A stretch of DNA of 7,721 bases from DATJBC01 sp035515515 (GCA_035515515.1 DATJBC010000134.1:1-7721), one strand, 5' to 3'; counted from the stretch's first letter, positions 1 to 6,545 are shown. Translations and numbers: made by a program. The notes: generated by a model from the letters alone, not told the origin.

Positions 1-21
1 TGCCCCTCGCCTCGAGGGGCA
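1..21. terminator. GC-rich hairpin, probable terminator of an upstream gene
   Basis: Bases 1-9 (TGCCCCTCG) and 13-21 (CGAGGGGCA) are perfect reverse complements around a 3-base loop. This is a strong 9-bp stem lying in non-coding DNA about 85 bases ahead of the first gene. No real T-tract follows (CTTCC), so on the + strand it is an imperfect intrinsic terminator. Its partner gene is outside the window. Confidence 0.55.
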
Positions 22-56
22 CTTCCGCGTCCGGGCCCCCCCGCCCGGTGGGAACC

Positions 57-71
57 GTTCGATGATCGAAC
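57..71. promoter_or_regulatory. 15-base inverted repeat, possible operator
   Basis: GTTCGAT (57-63) and ATCGAAC (65-71) are perfect inverted arms around a single G. The repeat sits 34 bases before the start codon of the small HTH gene. It abuts TAGCCT (72-77), which fits a loose actinobacterial -10 (TAnnnT). A dyad this symmetrical at a promoter is what a dimeric regulator would bind, and autoregulation by the adjacent HTH protein is one possibility. The arm order is opposite to the actinobacterial LexA box (CGAAC-N4-GTTCG), so I do not call it an SOS box. The function is inferred. Confidence 0.35.
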
Positions 72-105
72 TAGCCTGGGGGAGGGCAACGGGGGCGAGA
101 TCGAG

Positions 106-489
106 ATGGCGAAGAAGGTCGACGAGCTGGTTCGGCGCAACACGGAGCTCATCGAGTCGGCGAAGAACCTCCGGGCCGTCCTGGCCCGATTCGAGCGGGT
201 CCTGGGAACGATGAGCCGCCTGGTCGAAGGGGGCGTCCCCGTGGTGGAGGCCCTGGACCGCCTGGGCGGCCCCCACCTGCGCCCCCAGACCACCGAGGCC
301 CTGGACCGCTTCACCGACGCCCGGCACAACGCCCGGGTGGCCATGTTCGCCCTCGGGGTGGAGCAGGGCACCAGCCTCAGCGAGATGGCCAGGGCCTTCG
401 ACATCTCCCGGCAGCTGGCCTCCCGGCTGGCGGCCGACGCGGGGCCGGCCCGGCCGGGCCGACGGCGCACGCCGTCGCGCTCGCGCTGA
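106..489 (+). CDS. Small coiled-coil/helix-turn-helix protein, uncharacterised
   Basis: This is a 127-residue soluble protein with no signal peptide or membrane segment. Residues 1-45 are charged and heptad-like (MAKKVDELVRRNTELIESAK...), suggesting a coiled coil or helical dimerisation region. Residues about 75-112 read as a helix-turn-helix: TSLSEMARAFDISRQLASRL has the shape of a DNA-recognition unit of the AsnC or sigma region 4 kind. The last 15 residues are rich in Arg and Pro, a plausible nonspecific DNA contact. The ATG at 106 has a purine-rich GGGGGCGAG at 91-99, 6 bases upstream. The gene stands alone and converges on the flavoprotein gene with only 9 bases between the stops. I recognise no named family; a small DNA-binding regulator is an inference from the HTH. 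The inverted repeat at 57-71 could be its target. Confidence 0.7.
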   Translation: MAKKVDELVRRNTELIESAKNLRAVLARFERVLGTMSRLVEGGVPVVEALDRLGGPHLRPQTTEALDRFTDARHNARVAMFALGVEQGTSLSEMARAFDISRQLASRLAADAGPARPGRRRTPSRSR

Positions 490-498
490 GGACGACGG

Positions 499-1227
499 TC
501 ATCCCCCGGGCGCCGGTGGGCGGGCGGGGTCGGCCGAGGACGGGTGGGCGGGCGCCGGTGACGCCGGCCGGCGGAAGCCGCTGACGTAGGCGGGCACGGC
601 GACGACGCCGTCCACGCCGGCGTCGGGCTGTGGGTCGCCCACGGCCAGCGCCAGGGGGATCTCGCCCGCCCACACGGGGAGGTCGAGGTCCTCGGGCTCC
701 TCGACGGGCCCGCCCGTGCGCACCTTGGCCGAGCCCTCGTCGATGGGGAAGCGGACCACGGCCGTGGCCCGCAGCTCGGACTCGGTGGGTGGGCGGGCGT
801 CGGTGCTTCGCCCCGGGGTCACGTGGTCCACGATCGCCAGCAGGGCCCGGCGCTTCTCGTCGGGGTCGTCGACCCGCGCAGCGGGGCCGAAGAGGACGAC
901 GGAGCGGTAGTTCATCGAGTGATGGAACGCCGAGCGCGCCAGGACGATCCCGTCGACCAGGGTGACGGTGACACACGCCGGCGCGCCGTCCCCCAGGGCC
1001 CGCAGCATGTGGTTGGCCGCCGCCCCGTGCAGGTAGAGCGAGTCGCCGACGCGGGCGTAGGCCGTGGGGAGCACGGCAACCCCCTCGCCGTCGCGGAAGC
1101 CCACGTGGCACACGAAGGCTTCGTCGAGGATGGCGTCGACGGCCGCACGGTCGTGGTGGCCGCGCTCGCGCTTGCGGCGCAGCGTGGCGCGCGCCGTGCT
1201 GCGGAGGGCTGGCTGCGGCTCGTCCAT
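499..1227 (-). CDS. Pyridoxamine 5'-phosphate oxidase-fold flavoprotein (NimA-like)
   Basis: This 242-residue protein belongs to the flavin-nucleotide-binding group of the PNPOx-like split-barrel proteins (COG3467, nitroimidazole-resistance NimA relatives). Diagnostic blocks appear in order: HHDRAAVDAILDEAFVCHVGF (residues 24-44, N-terminal helix and first strand), LPTAYARVGDSLYLHGAAAN (53-72), SMNYRSVVLFGPA (104-116), the VDHVTPGR loop (133-140), SAKVRTGGP (166-174) and VWAGEIPL (185-192). In this family the barrel binds FMN or a related cofactor as a dimer. The physiological substrate is usually unknown, and nitro-reduction should not be assumed. The last 25 residues are Pro/Ala-rich and probably disordered, beyond the usual fold. 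The ATG at 1227 has no Shine-Dalgarno sequence but has GATAAT just upstream, suggesting leaderless expression. The gene is divergent from the GNAT gene. Confidence 0.88.
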   Translation of the reverse strand: MDEPQPALRSTARATLRRKRERGHHDRAAVDAILDEAFVCHVGFRDGEGVAVLPTAYARVGDSLYLHGAAANHMLRALGDGAPACVTVTLVDGIVLARSAFHHSMNYRSVVLFGPAARVDDPDEKRRALLAIVDHVTPGRSTDARPPTESELRATAVVRFPIDEGSAKVRTGGPVEEPEDLDLPVWAGEIPLALAVGDPQPDAGVDGVVAVPAYVSGFRRPASPAPAHPSSADPARPPAPGG

Positions 1228-1232
1228 GCACC

Positions 1233-1238
1233 ATTATC
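1233..1238 (-). promoter_or_regulatory. Candidate -10 element, leaderless promoter of the flavoprotein gene
   Basis: Read on the minus strand this is GATAAT, five of six matches to TATAAT. Only five bases (GGTGC) separate it from the ATG at 1227, so transcription would begin at or next to the A of the start codon. That arrangement is the known signature of leaderless mRNAs, which are common in Actinobacteria, and it explains the lack of a ribosome-binding site. I see no convincing -35. An AT-rich hexamer stands out in this very GC-rich stretch. Confidence 0.45.
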
Positions 1239-1274
1239 GCCGCGGCGGCGGCCGCCACGGACCAAGCTGGGGGC

Positions 1275-1793
1275 GTGCTCGTGCGCCCCCGACGGGCCTC
1301 CGACGCCGGGGCCTGCCTGGCGATGGCCCGCCAGAGTCGCATGGCCGACGGCTATCCGCCGCGCGGTCCCATCGACCTCGCCACGTTCCTCTCCCCTCCC
1401 CAGCAGCTCGCCGCGTGGGTGGCCGACGCCGACGGCGCCGTCGTGGGGCACGTCTCGCTGCACCGCACCGGGGCGGCGGTCACCGTGGCGGCTGCCGCGC
1501 GGTACCTGGGCGTCGCCCCCGGCGACGTGGCGGTGGTGGCCCGCCTCATGGTGGGCCCCGGCGCCCGGCGCTCAGGGGCCGGCCGCCGGCTCCTCGACAC
1601 CGCGGCGGCCGAGGCGCGTCGGCGCGGCTTGCACCCCGTCCTCGACGTGGCCACGGAGCTCGAGGCGGCCGTGGCGCTCTACGAGCGAGCCGGCTGGGAA
1701 CGGGCAGGTGAGGTCACGATCAGGCTGAAGACGGAGCCCGACCTGGACTGCTACGTCTACGTCGCCCCTCGGTCGGACCCTCACCAGTTTTGA
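1275..1793 (+). CDS. GNAT-family N-acetyltransferase
   Basis: This 172-residue single-domain protein has the GNAT fold, which transfers an acyl group from acyl-CoA to an amine. It opens with the typical first strand and helix (VRPRRASDAGACLAMA, residues 3-18). Residues 48-62 are the strand pair WVADADGAVVGHVSL. Motif A follows: VARLMVGPGARRSGAGRRLL (88-107) contains the R-x-x-G-x-G pyrophosphate-binding loop (R99 to R104). Motif B is LEAAVALYERAGWERAGE at about 128-145. The acceptor cannot be predicted. The start is uncertain. GTG at 1275 gives the full first strand, but GTG at 1281 is two codons later and lies a better 7 bases from GGGGG (1269-1273). The gene is transcribed away from the flavoprotein gene across only 47 bases and is followed by the SGNH hydrolase gene. 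Confidence 0.85.
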   Translation: MLVRPRRASDAGACLAMARQSRMADGYPPRGPIDLATFLSPPQQLAAWVADADGAVVGHVSLHRTGAAVTVAAAARYLGVAPGDVAVVARLMVGPGARRSGAGRRLLDTAAAEARRRGLHPVLDVATELEAAVALYERAGWERAGEVTIRLKTEPDLDCYVYVAPRSDPHQF

Positions 1794-1855
1794 CGATGGC
1801 GTGAGGCCCGTCGGAGGGCTACCTATGGTGTGTCATTCGGGGGGCAGGGCCTGTC

Positions 1856-1861
1856 AGGGGG
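1856..1861 (+). promoter_or_regulatory. Ribosome-binding site deciding the SGNH hydrolase start
   Basis: AGGGGG lies 5 bases before the ATG at 1867. It supports that codon over the in-frame GTG at 1801, which would put 22 non-hydrophobic residues ahead of the signal peptide. Confidence 0.55.
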
Positions 1862-1866
1862 AAGCG

Positions 1867-2844
1867 ATGCAGCCGCGCCGGGTTTCGTCCGTTGTCCGTC
1901 TCGCGCTGGCGGTGACCAGCCTCAGTGTGGTGGCGGTGCTGGTCGAGCCGTCGCTCGCCGGCGCTGCGCCGTCCACGCCGAAGTACTACGTGTCACTGGG
2001 TGACTCCTACTCCGTCGGGTACCAGCCCGCTCCCTTCAACAGCGCCACCTCGGGGTACACCGGCTACGTGGCGTCCAAGCTCAAGATGACGCTCGTCAAC
2101 TTCGGCTGTGGGGGCGCCACCACCGACTCGATCCTCACCTTCAACGGCGTGTGCGGCGTCGACGCCTACGGCCCGCCCGCCGCCACCGGCGCCGGGACCG
2201 TGCCAGCCGGTGACACCCAGGAGCAGGCGGCGGCCGCCTTCATCAGCGCGCACCAGAGCCAGATCGGCCTGGTGACGGTGTCCATCGGCGGCAACGACGT
2301 CACGCCGTGCATCGCGGCGGCCCCCGGCCACCCCGTCAACGGCCAGACGAGCGCGGTGCCCTGCGTCATCGCCGGGGTGAACACCATCAAGACGAACGTG
2401 CAGACGCTGGTCAGCGACCTGCACACCGCCCTGGGGAGCTCGACGGCGCCCATCGTGGGGCTCACCTACCCCGACGTGCTCCTCGGGCTGTGGGTGAACA
2501 ACAACGGCACGCCCACGTACCCGACGTCGGCCGCCGACCAGACCCTGGCCTCGGAGTCCATCCTCGCCTTCCAGGCCTTCATCAACCCGGCGCTCGACAA
2601 GGCGTACACCAGCGTCGCCCACGGCAAGTTCGTGGACGTCACCAAGGCCACCAAGGGCTACACCCCGATCACCAAGCTGGCGAAGGCGCCCAAGACCCTC
2701 ACGTGGGTTCCCAAGGGAACGAAGATCCCCAAGGGCGTCGTCTACGTGTGCAAGTACACGTGGTACTGCTCGCTGGGCAACATCCACGCCAACACCCTCG
2801 GCTACACCGAGATCGGCAAGCTGATCAAGAAGGCGGTCAAGTAG
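1867..2844 (+). CDS. Secreted SGNH/GDSL-type hydrolase
   Basis: This 325-residue exported esterase/lipase-like protein starts with a Sec signal peptide: RR at residues 4-5, a hydrophobic core at about 9-26, and a likely cleavage after Ala33 (AGA|AP). The SGNH blocks follow in order: YVSLGDSYSVGY with nucleophile Ser47 (block I), NFGCGGATT at 78-86 (block II glycine), SIGGNDVTPC with Asn143 (block III), and NIHANTLGY with His307 (block V). A Cys pair in VCKYTWYC (Cys295, Cys301) precedes the histidine and resembles a motif of secreted actinobacterial GDSL hydrolases. Cys81, Cys96 and Cys148 may add disulphides. The usual Asp three residues before the catalytic His (DxxH) is Gly304 here, with Asn at -2, so a Ser-His dyad or an Asp from elsewhere may operate. 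The substrate is unknown; lipid esters or acylated envelope glycans are candidates. The C-terminus is lysine-rich, unusual next to its Arg-rich neighbours. Confidence 0.88.
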   Translation: MQPRRVSSVVRLALAVTSLSVVAVLVEPSLAGAAPSTPKYYVSLGDSYSVGYQPAPFNSATSGYTGYVASKLKMTLVNFGCGGATTDSILTFNGVCGVDAYGPPAATGAGTVPAGDTQEQAAAAFISAHQSQIGLVTVSIGGNDVTPCIAAAPGHPVNGQTSAVPCVIAGVNTIKTNVQTLVSDLHTALGSSTAPIVGLTYPDVLLGLWVNNNGTPTYPTSAADQTLASESILAFQAFINPALDKAYTSVAHGKFVDVTKATKGYTPITKLAKAPKTLTWVPKGTKIPKGVVYVCKYTWYCSLGNIHANTLGYTEIGKLIKKAVK

Positions 2845-2856
2845 CGGGCCCGGCGC

Positions 2857-2879
2857 CCCGGGCGGCCCCGGCGCCCGGG
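2857..2879. terminator. GC-rich stem-loop after the SGNH hydrolase gene
   Basis: CCCGGGCG (2857-2864) and CGCCCGGG (2872-2879) can form an 8-bp stem with a 7-base loop, starting 12 bases after the hydrolase stop codon. There is no T-tract. The position suits a factor-assisted or GC-type terminator, but stems like this arise easily in DNA of this composition. The rest of the 247-base gap holds no supported gene; TACCAT (2928-2933) is a weak -10 candidate for the next gene. Confidence 0.35.
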
Positions 2880-3077
2880 CGGGCGGCCTCGCTGCACGCG
2901 CGTCGGAGCGGCGCCGCGGCGCTCGACTACCATGGCCGCAGTCGCCCTCGAGGGGCGTACCGATTGGCGTGGGCAGGGGGATGGGCCCGGACATCCACAG
3001 CACCTCGGCCCCACCCGTAGCTCCCGCGGACATCAGGCCCGCGTCCGCCCACATCGCCTCGTCGCGCACCGCCCGGC

Positions 3078-3084
3078 GGAGGAG
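3078..3084 (+). promoter_or_regulatory. Strong ribosome-binding site deciding the YfhO-like start
   Basis: GGAGGAG lies 7 bases before the ATG at 3092, the best Shine-Dalgarno match in the window. It favours that codon over the in-frame GTG at 2969 and ATG at 2981, which would add about 40 Ser/Pro/Ala/Arg-rich residues. Confidence 0.7.
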
Positions 3085-3091
3085 CCGCAGC

Positions 3092-5356
3092 ATGCCGCGC
3101 GTCGTGCGCGAGGTGGCGGGGCTCGCCGTCGTGGCCGTCGCCGCCTTCGCGGTGATGGCCCCCGCGTTGCGCCACGGCGCCTCACTGGGCCCCTACGACG
3201 TCCTGAACCAGATGGGCCTGTCCAAGGCGCACGGCCCGGTCCACCCCACCCTGGCCTACGACCAGATCAAGGAGCTGATCCCCTGGACGGCGCTCTCGTG
3301 GACGCAGGTGCACCAGGGCCACCTCCCCCTGTGGAACCCCTACAGCGTCCTCGGGATGCCGTTGGCGTTCAACTGGCAGTCGGCGGCGTTCGCCCTGCCC
3401 ACCCTGGTCGGGTACGCCCTGCCGCTGCACCTGGCCTACACGGCCGCCGTCCTCACGACGCTGCTCCTGGCGGGGGCGGGCGCCTACGTGCTCGGTCGTG
3501 TCCTCGGCTGCGGGGTCATGGCCTCGGCGTTCGCCGGGGCGGTCTTCGAGCTGAGCGGCGGGTTCATGATCTGGCTCGGGTGGCCCATCGCCTCGGTCAT
3601 GTCGTGGGCGGGCTGGATCCTGGCAGCCATCGTCCTGGTACTGCGGGGGACGCACCGCTTCCGCGCCTGGCTCATGCTGGCCGTGGCGCTGGCCCTGGCG
3701 GTGTACGCGGGACAGGTGGACGCCCTCGTGCCCCTCATGGTGGGCGTCGCCGTCTTCGCCGGCGCGGCGGTCATCGTGCGCCACCGCCAGCAGCGCGCCC
3801 CCCGCCGGACCGGACGGTCCGTGCTGGACCTGGCGTCGGCGGCCGTCACCGCCGGCCTGCTGAGCGGCCCGCTTCTGTTCCCGGGCCTGCAGCTCACCCG
3901 GCTGTCGGTCCGGAACTCCTCGGGCGGCGTCGCCCTCCACGGCCACGACGCCCTGCCGGCGGGCGTCTTCACCAACCTGGCCTTCGTGGGATGGAACCGG
4001 CTGTACGTCAGAGGGAGCCTCGAGGCCTTGGGCGTGCTCGTCGTCGTGCTGGCGATCGCGGGTGTCGTCACCACGTTCCGTCGGCCCGAGGTCGTCGGGC
4101 TCGTCGCCGTGGTGCTGTTCTGCATCCTCATCGCGTTCGTGCCGCCGGTCGTCTCGTGGCTGGCCGGCTTCCCCGGCCTCCAGGCCGTGCGGGCGTCGCG
4201 GTCGATCGTGTTGCTCATGCTCGCGGTAGTGGCCCTGGCCGCGCTGGGGCTCGCCCGGATGCTCCGCTCGCTCGACGCCGCGGTGGCGTGGCGCGTGGCG
4301 GGCGGGTTCGTGGTGGCGGGCGTGGTGCTCGTCGTGCTGTGGCGCGTCGGCCTGCACGGGCACCCCGGGAGCACCCCGGCGCTGCGATGGGCCGCGGTGG
4401 AATGCGGCGTCGGCTTCGCCGGCGCCGGCGCCCTCTGGCTGGTGGCGAGGAGATGGGGACGGGGCGATCCCCGTGCCCGCGGGGCTGCCCGGGCGGTGGC
4501 CGGCGCGTTCATCGTGTGCGCCTCGGCCTTCTTGGTGTGGGCCAACGACGGAGTGTGGTCCTCGAGCCCCACCGGGTTCGTGGCCACGCCGGCGGAGGCG
4601 GCCTTGAAGCGCATCGTCGGCTCGTCGGTGGTGGGGATCGGCGTCCAGTCCAAGCGGTGGGCGTACCTCCCGCAGATCGGCATCCTGGCGAACGCCAACG
4701 TCGGCCTGGGGATCGACGAGATGTGCGTGTACGACCCGCTCACGCCGAGCTCCTACTTCAAGAGCTGGCTGCGCCAGTACGGCGTCATCGGCGGCTACGT
4801 GGCAATATCCACGTTCTGCCCGGCCGTCACCAGCGTGGGCCAGGCACAGCTCTACGGGGTGTCCTACATCCTCGAGCCGCCCGGCGACCCGGGGCCTCCC
4901 GGCACGCAGTTCGTGACGTCCCTGGCGGGCGAGGGCCTCTTCCGGGTCCCCGGGGCCGCCGTGGCCACGCTGACGCCCGCCGATCAGGGGATGCCGGCGA
5001 CCGACGCGCCCGGCACGCCCGTGGCCGCCGTGCGCCCCGATCCGGCCACCTTGCGGGTGACCACCGACGCCGCCACCCCCGACGTGTTGCGCCTCCGGCT
5101 GACCAACCTCCCCGGCTGGCACGCCTCGATCGACGGTCGGCCCCTTCCCCTCCAGCCCTTCGGCGGCGTCATGCTGCAGGCGCGCGTCCCGCCGGGCCGG
5201 CACGTGATCGAGGTCCGCTACTGGCCGGAGACCTTCAGCGCGGGGCTGGCGGCGGCGTCGCTGGGCGTCGTCGTGGTGGGCTGTGTCGGGGCGGCCACCG
5301 GGGTGCGTCGCAGGCGGCGTGTGCGCCCGGGGGCGGCCCCGGGCGCGACCCTCTGA
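3092..5356 (+). CDS. YfhO-family polytopic membrane protein (GT-C-like)
   Basis: This 754-residue integral membrane protein fits the bacterial YfhO family (PF09586). The first helix is at about residues 9-25. LGPYD (32-36) then lies in the first outer loop, where GT-C enzymes carry their acidic residue. The family-like stretch DQIKELIPWTALSW and GHLPLWNPYSVLGMPLAF follows at about 58-92. Roughly ten further hydrophobic helices run to about 490. A soluble outer domain follows, containing YFKSWLRQYG and, at about 669-705, LPGWHASIDG and PGRHVIEVRYWP, the characteristic YfhO C-terminal beta domain. A last helix at about 716-738 and an Arg-rich cytosolic tail (RRRRRVR) close the protein. In Bacillus, YfhO works with CsbB and GtcA in glycosylating lipoteichoic acid. 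Here the likely role is adding a lipid-linked sugar to an envelope glycan or protein, an inference without partners in view. The stop lies inside a palindrome. Confidence 0.8.
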   Translation: MPRVVREVAGLAVVAVAAFAVMAPALRHGASLGPYDVLNQMGLSKAHGPVHPTLAYDQIKELIPWTALSWTQVHQGHLPLWNPYSVLGMPLAFNWQSAAFALPTLVGYALPLHLAYTAAVLTTLLLAGAGAYVLGRVLGCGVMASAFAGAVFELSGGFMIWLGWPIASVMSWAGWILAAIVLVLRGTHRFRAWLMLAVALALAVYAGQVDALVPLMVGVAVFAGAAVIVRHRQQRAPRRTGRSVLDLASAAVTAGLLSGPLLFPGLQLTRLSVRNSSGGVALHGHDALPAGVFTNLAFVGWNRLYVRGSLEALGVLVVVLAIAGVVTTFRRPEVVGLVAVVLFCILIAFVPPVVSWLAGFPGLQAVRASRSIVLLMLAVVALAALGLARMLRSLDAAVAWRVAGGFVVAGVVLVVLWRVGLHGHPGSTPALRWAAVECGVGFAGAGALWLVARRWGRGDPRARGAARAVAGAFIVCASAFLVWANDGVWSSSPTGFVATPAEAALKRIVGSSVVGIGVQSKRWAYLPQIGILANANVGLGIDEMCVYDPLTPSSYFKSWLRQYGVIGGYVAISTFCPAVTSVGQAQLYGVSYILEPPGDPGPPGTQFVTSLAGEGLFRVPGAAVATLTPADQGMPATDAPGTPVAAVRPDPATLRVTTDAATPDVLRLRLTNLPGWHASIDGRPLPLQPFGGVMLQARVPPGRHVIEVRYWPETFSAGLAAASLGVVVVGCVGAATGVRRRRRVRPGAAPGATL

Positions 5357-5367
5357 TCAGAGGGTCG
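5346..5367. terminator. 22-base perfect palindrome, bidirectional terminator
   Basis: The sequence from 5346 to 5367 equals its own reverse complement. Its left half is CGACCCTCTGA and GATC is at the centre. As a hairpin it gives a 9-bp stem with a GATC loop. It contains the last codons and TGA stop (5354-5356) of the YfhO-like gene and lies 28 bases beyond the stop of the minus-strand SGNH gene. A symmetrical hairpin between convergent genes suits termination in both directions. There is no T-tract on either side, so protein binding is an alternative. Confidence 0.6.
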
Positions 5368-5394
5368 GGGCACGGGAGCCTGCCGGTGGGCGCG

Positions 5395-6423
5395 TCAGAG
5401 CCCTATGGCCTTCGACAGCACCCCTTCGAGGAACTCGGAGTAGCCGACAGCGACGTGCTCGGCCAGGTAGTACGGGCTGTAGTTGCCGATGACCACGCTG
5501 CAACGGGCCGCGCAGAACCACGGCGTGGTGTCGACGAAGGTGGCGCCCGCCGTGCGGGCCGCCCGCTGCTCGGCCTGGTCGATGGCGGGGGGCGCAGCGC
5601 GTGAGCACCGCTGGAGGGCCGTGGGATGGGCGAGGAGACAGTCGAGGTTGCCGCCGAAGGGGATGTCGCCGATCACCACCTTGCGCCCCGGCAGCGCCTG
5701 CAGGAGGGTCGCCATGGCACGCTGCCAGGCCACCGTGGAGAACAAGGTGCCATCCGGCGCGCCGTAGGTCAGTGCTTGGGAGACCACCACCAACTGGGGC
5801 CGGTCCTGGGCGATGCGGGCCCGCGCGAATCGGTGCCATTCGTCGCATGCCGCCCACTCCCCCCGGGCTAGGGGCGCGTGGACCGACAGGTCCACGGCCG
5901 GGCACGATCCCTTCGAGATGACGTCGAGCTTCCAGTGGGCGCTCCTGGCGTCGTCGTCGAGAGCATCGAACCACATCGCCGCGTGCGAGTCCCCGTAGAG
6001 CACCATGGTCCGCGTGCTGGTGGTGTCGCCGAAGGCGCAAGCGGGCACCGTCGAGCTGTTCACTCCCGGCCAGCATTGTCCGGGGGGAGCCCCGAAATTG
6101 GAGCTGTCGGAAACGTGGGACAGTGGCGGGACGAGGTCGCGGGGCACGTGGTTGATGGTGGTGGACGCCGACACCAGGTTGAGGACCTCGGCCAGCGACG
6201 CCCGTCGTGAGATCGTCGGGGTGGCGTGGGCGGTTGGCGCCACGTCGTCGTGCACGGCGACCGCGAAGACGGCCGCCACCGATGCGGCGAGTGTGATCGA
6301 GCATGCGGGGAGGAGGCCCCGGGGGACGCGTGCCCGTCGGTCGGGTTGCGCGACGCGCAGGACGGCGAGGCCCGACGCGGCCGCCAGGGTCATCAGCCCG
6401 ACGAGCAGCGCGTTGCTCAGCAC
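5395..6423 (-). CDS. Membrane-anchored SGNH protein, acyltransferase-3 domain largely missing
   Basis: This 342-residue protein is homologous to the C-terminal part of OafA/YrhL-type acyltransferases. Two hydrophobic helices (about residues 5-25 and 37-57) align with the last two helices of the neighbouring acyltransferase, with QPDRRAR in place of its ENPVR loop. An outer linker with Cys117 and Cys129 leads to the SGNH domain: VLYGDSHAAMWFDAL (Ser146), the SKGSCPA segment, WAACDEWHRFARARI, PQLVVVSQAL, VIGDIPF, DTTPWFC and EHVAVGYSEFLEGVL (His323). In this family the domain lies outside the membrane and handles acyl groups on glycans. The usual DxxH aspartate is Leu320. The start is GTG at 6423 with no Shine-Dalgarno sequence, eight codons after an in-frame stop (6447-6445) that ends the remnant of the upstream paralog. 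Expression would probably depend on the upstream gene. It may be a functional stand-alone SGNH protein or the surviving 3' part of a decayed duplicate. Confidence 0.75.
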   Translation of the reverse strand: MLSNALLVGLMTLAAASGLAVLRVAQPDRRARVPRGLLPACSITLAASVAAVFAVAVHDDVAPTAHATPTISRRASLAEVLNLVSASTTINHVPRDLVPPLSHVSDSSNFGAPPGQCWPGVNSSTVPACAFGDTTSTRTMVLYGDSHAAMWFDALDDDARSAHWKLDVISKGSCPAVDLSVHAPLARGEWAACDEWHRFARARIAQDRPQLVVVSQALTYGAPDGTLFSTVAWQRAMATLLQALPGRKVVIGDIPFGGNLDCLLAHPTALQRCSRAAPPAIDQAEQRAARTAGATFVDTTPWFCAARCSVVIGNYSPYYLAEHVAVGYSEFLEGVLSKAIGL

Positions 6424-6444
6424 GGGAGGACCATAAAGGGTCGT

Positions 6445-6545
6445 TCAGTAACGCGACGGGTCGATGGCTTGCGCCAGGACCCCCTCGACGAACCGCGAAT
6501 AGGCCACGGCTACGTGGTTCGTAAGGGCGTAGCGGTGAATGCCCT
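6445..6545 (-). pseudogene. Out-of-frame C-terminal remnant of the SGNH domain
   Basis: Read in the frame ending with the TGA at 6447-6445, this segment encodes YALTNHVAVAYSRFVEGVLA, then QAIDPSRY. It aligns closely with the end of the downstream paralog (YYLAEHVAVGYSEFLEGVLS, then KAIGL). It is therefore the original C-terminus of the upstream acyltransferase gene, which now ends in another frame at 6510. By alignment, the distance from the Gly codon of PTGR/PDGT to the Tyr codon of YAL/YYL is 17 bases here against 279 in the paralog. About 262 bases are lost, which is not a multiple of three. The left boundary is approximate. Confidence 0.7.

Noticed and set aside
51..71. Possible LexA (SOS) box near GAACCGTTC and GTTCG...CGAAC
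   Set aside because: The actinobacterial SOS box needs CGAAC-N4-GTTCG. Here the spacing is one base, or the arm order is reversed.
377..1342. 321-codon minus-strand open frame overlapping the flavoprotein gene
   Set aside because: The translation is Arg/Pro/Ala-rich without domains. The frame at 499-1227 matches the NimA-like family throughout.
1801..1866. Longer N-terminus of the secreted hydrolase from GTG 1801
   Set aside because: It would put 22 polar residues before the signal peptide, and a ribosome-binding site supports ATG 1867.
1993..3093. 366-codon minus-strand open frame opposite the secreted hydrolase
   Set aside because: It is compositional shadow. The sense frame has a signal peptide and all SGNH blocks.
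3806..3821. CGGACCG/CGGTCCG inverted repeat
   Set aside because: It lies inside the YfhO-like coding sequence with a two-base loop, and is expected by chance at this GC content.
3182..5203. Long minus-strand open frame of 673 codons opposite the YfhO-like gene
   Set aside because: The translation is Arg/Gly/His/Pro-rich with no recognisable domain. It is the usual antisense shadow of a high-GC gene; the + strand product has clear helices and YfhO motifs.
2932..5604. 890-codon plus-strand open frame in another frame over the YfhO-like gene
   Set aside because: It is a low-complexity Arg/Gly/Pro/Ala translation with no membrane or domain signature, and it runs past the real gene into the minus-strand gene.
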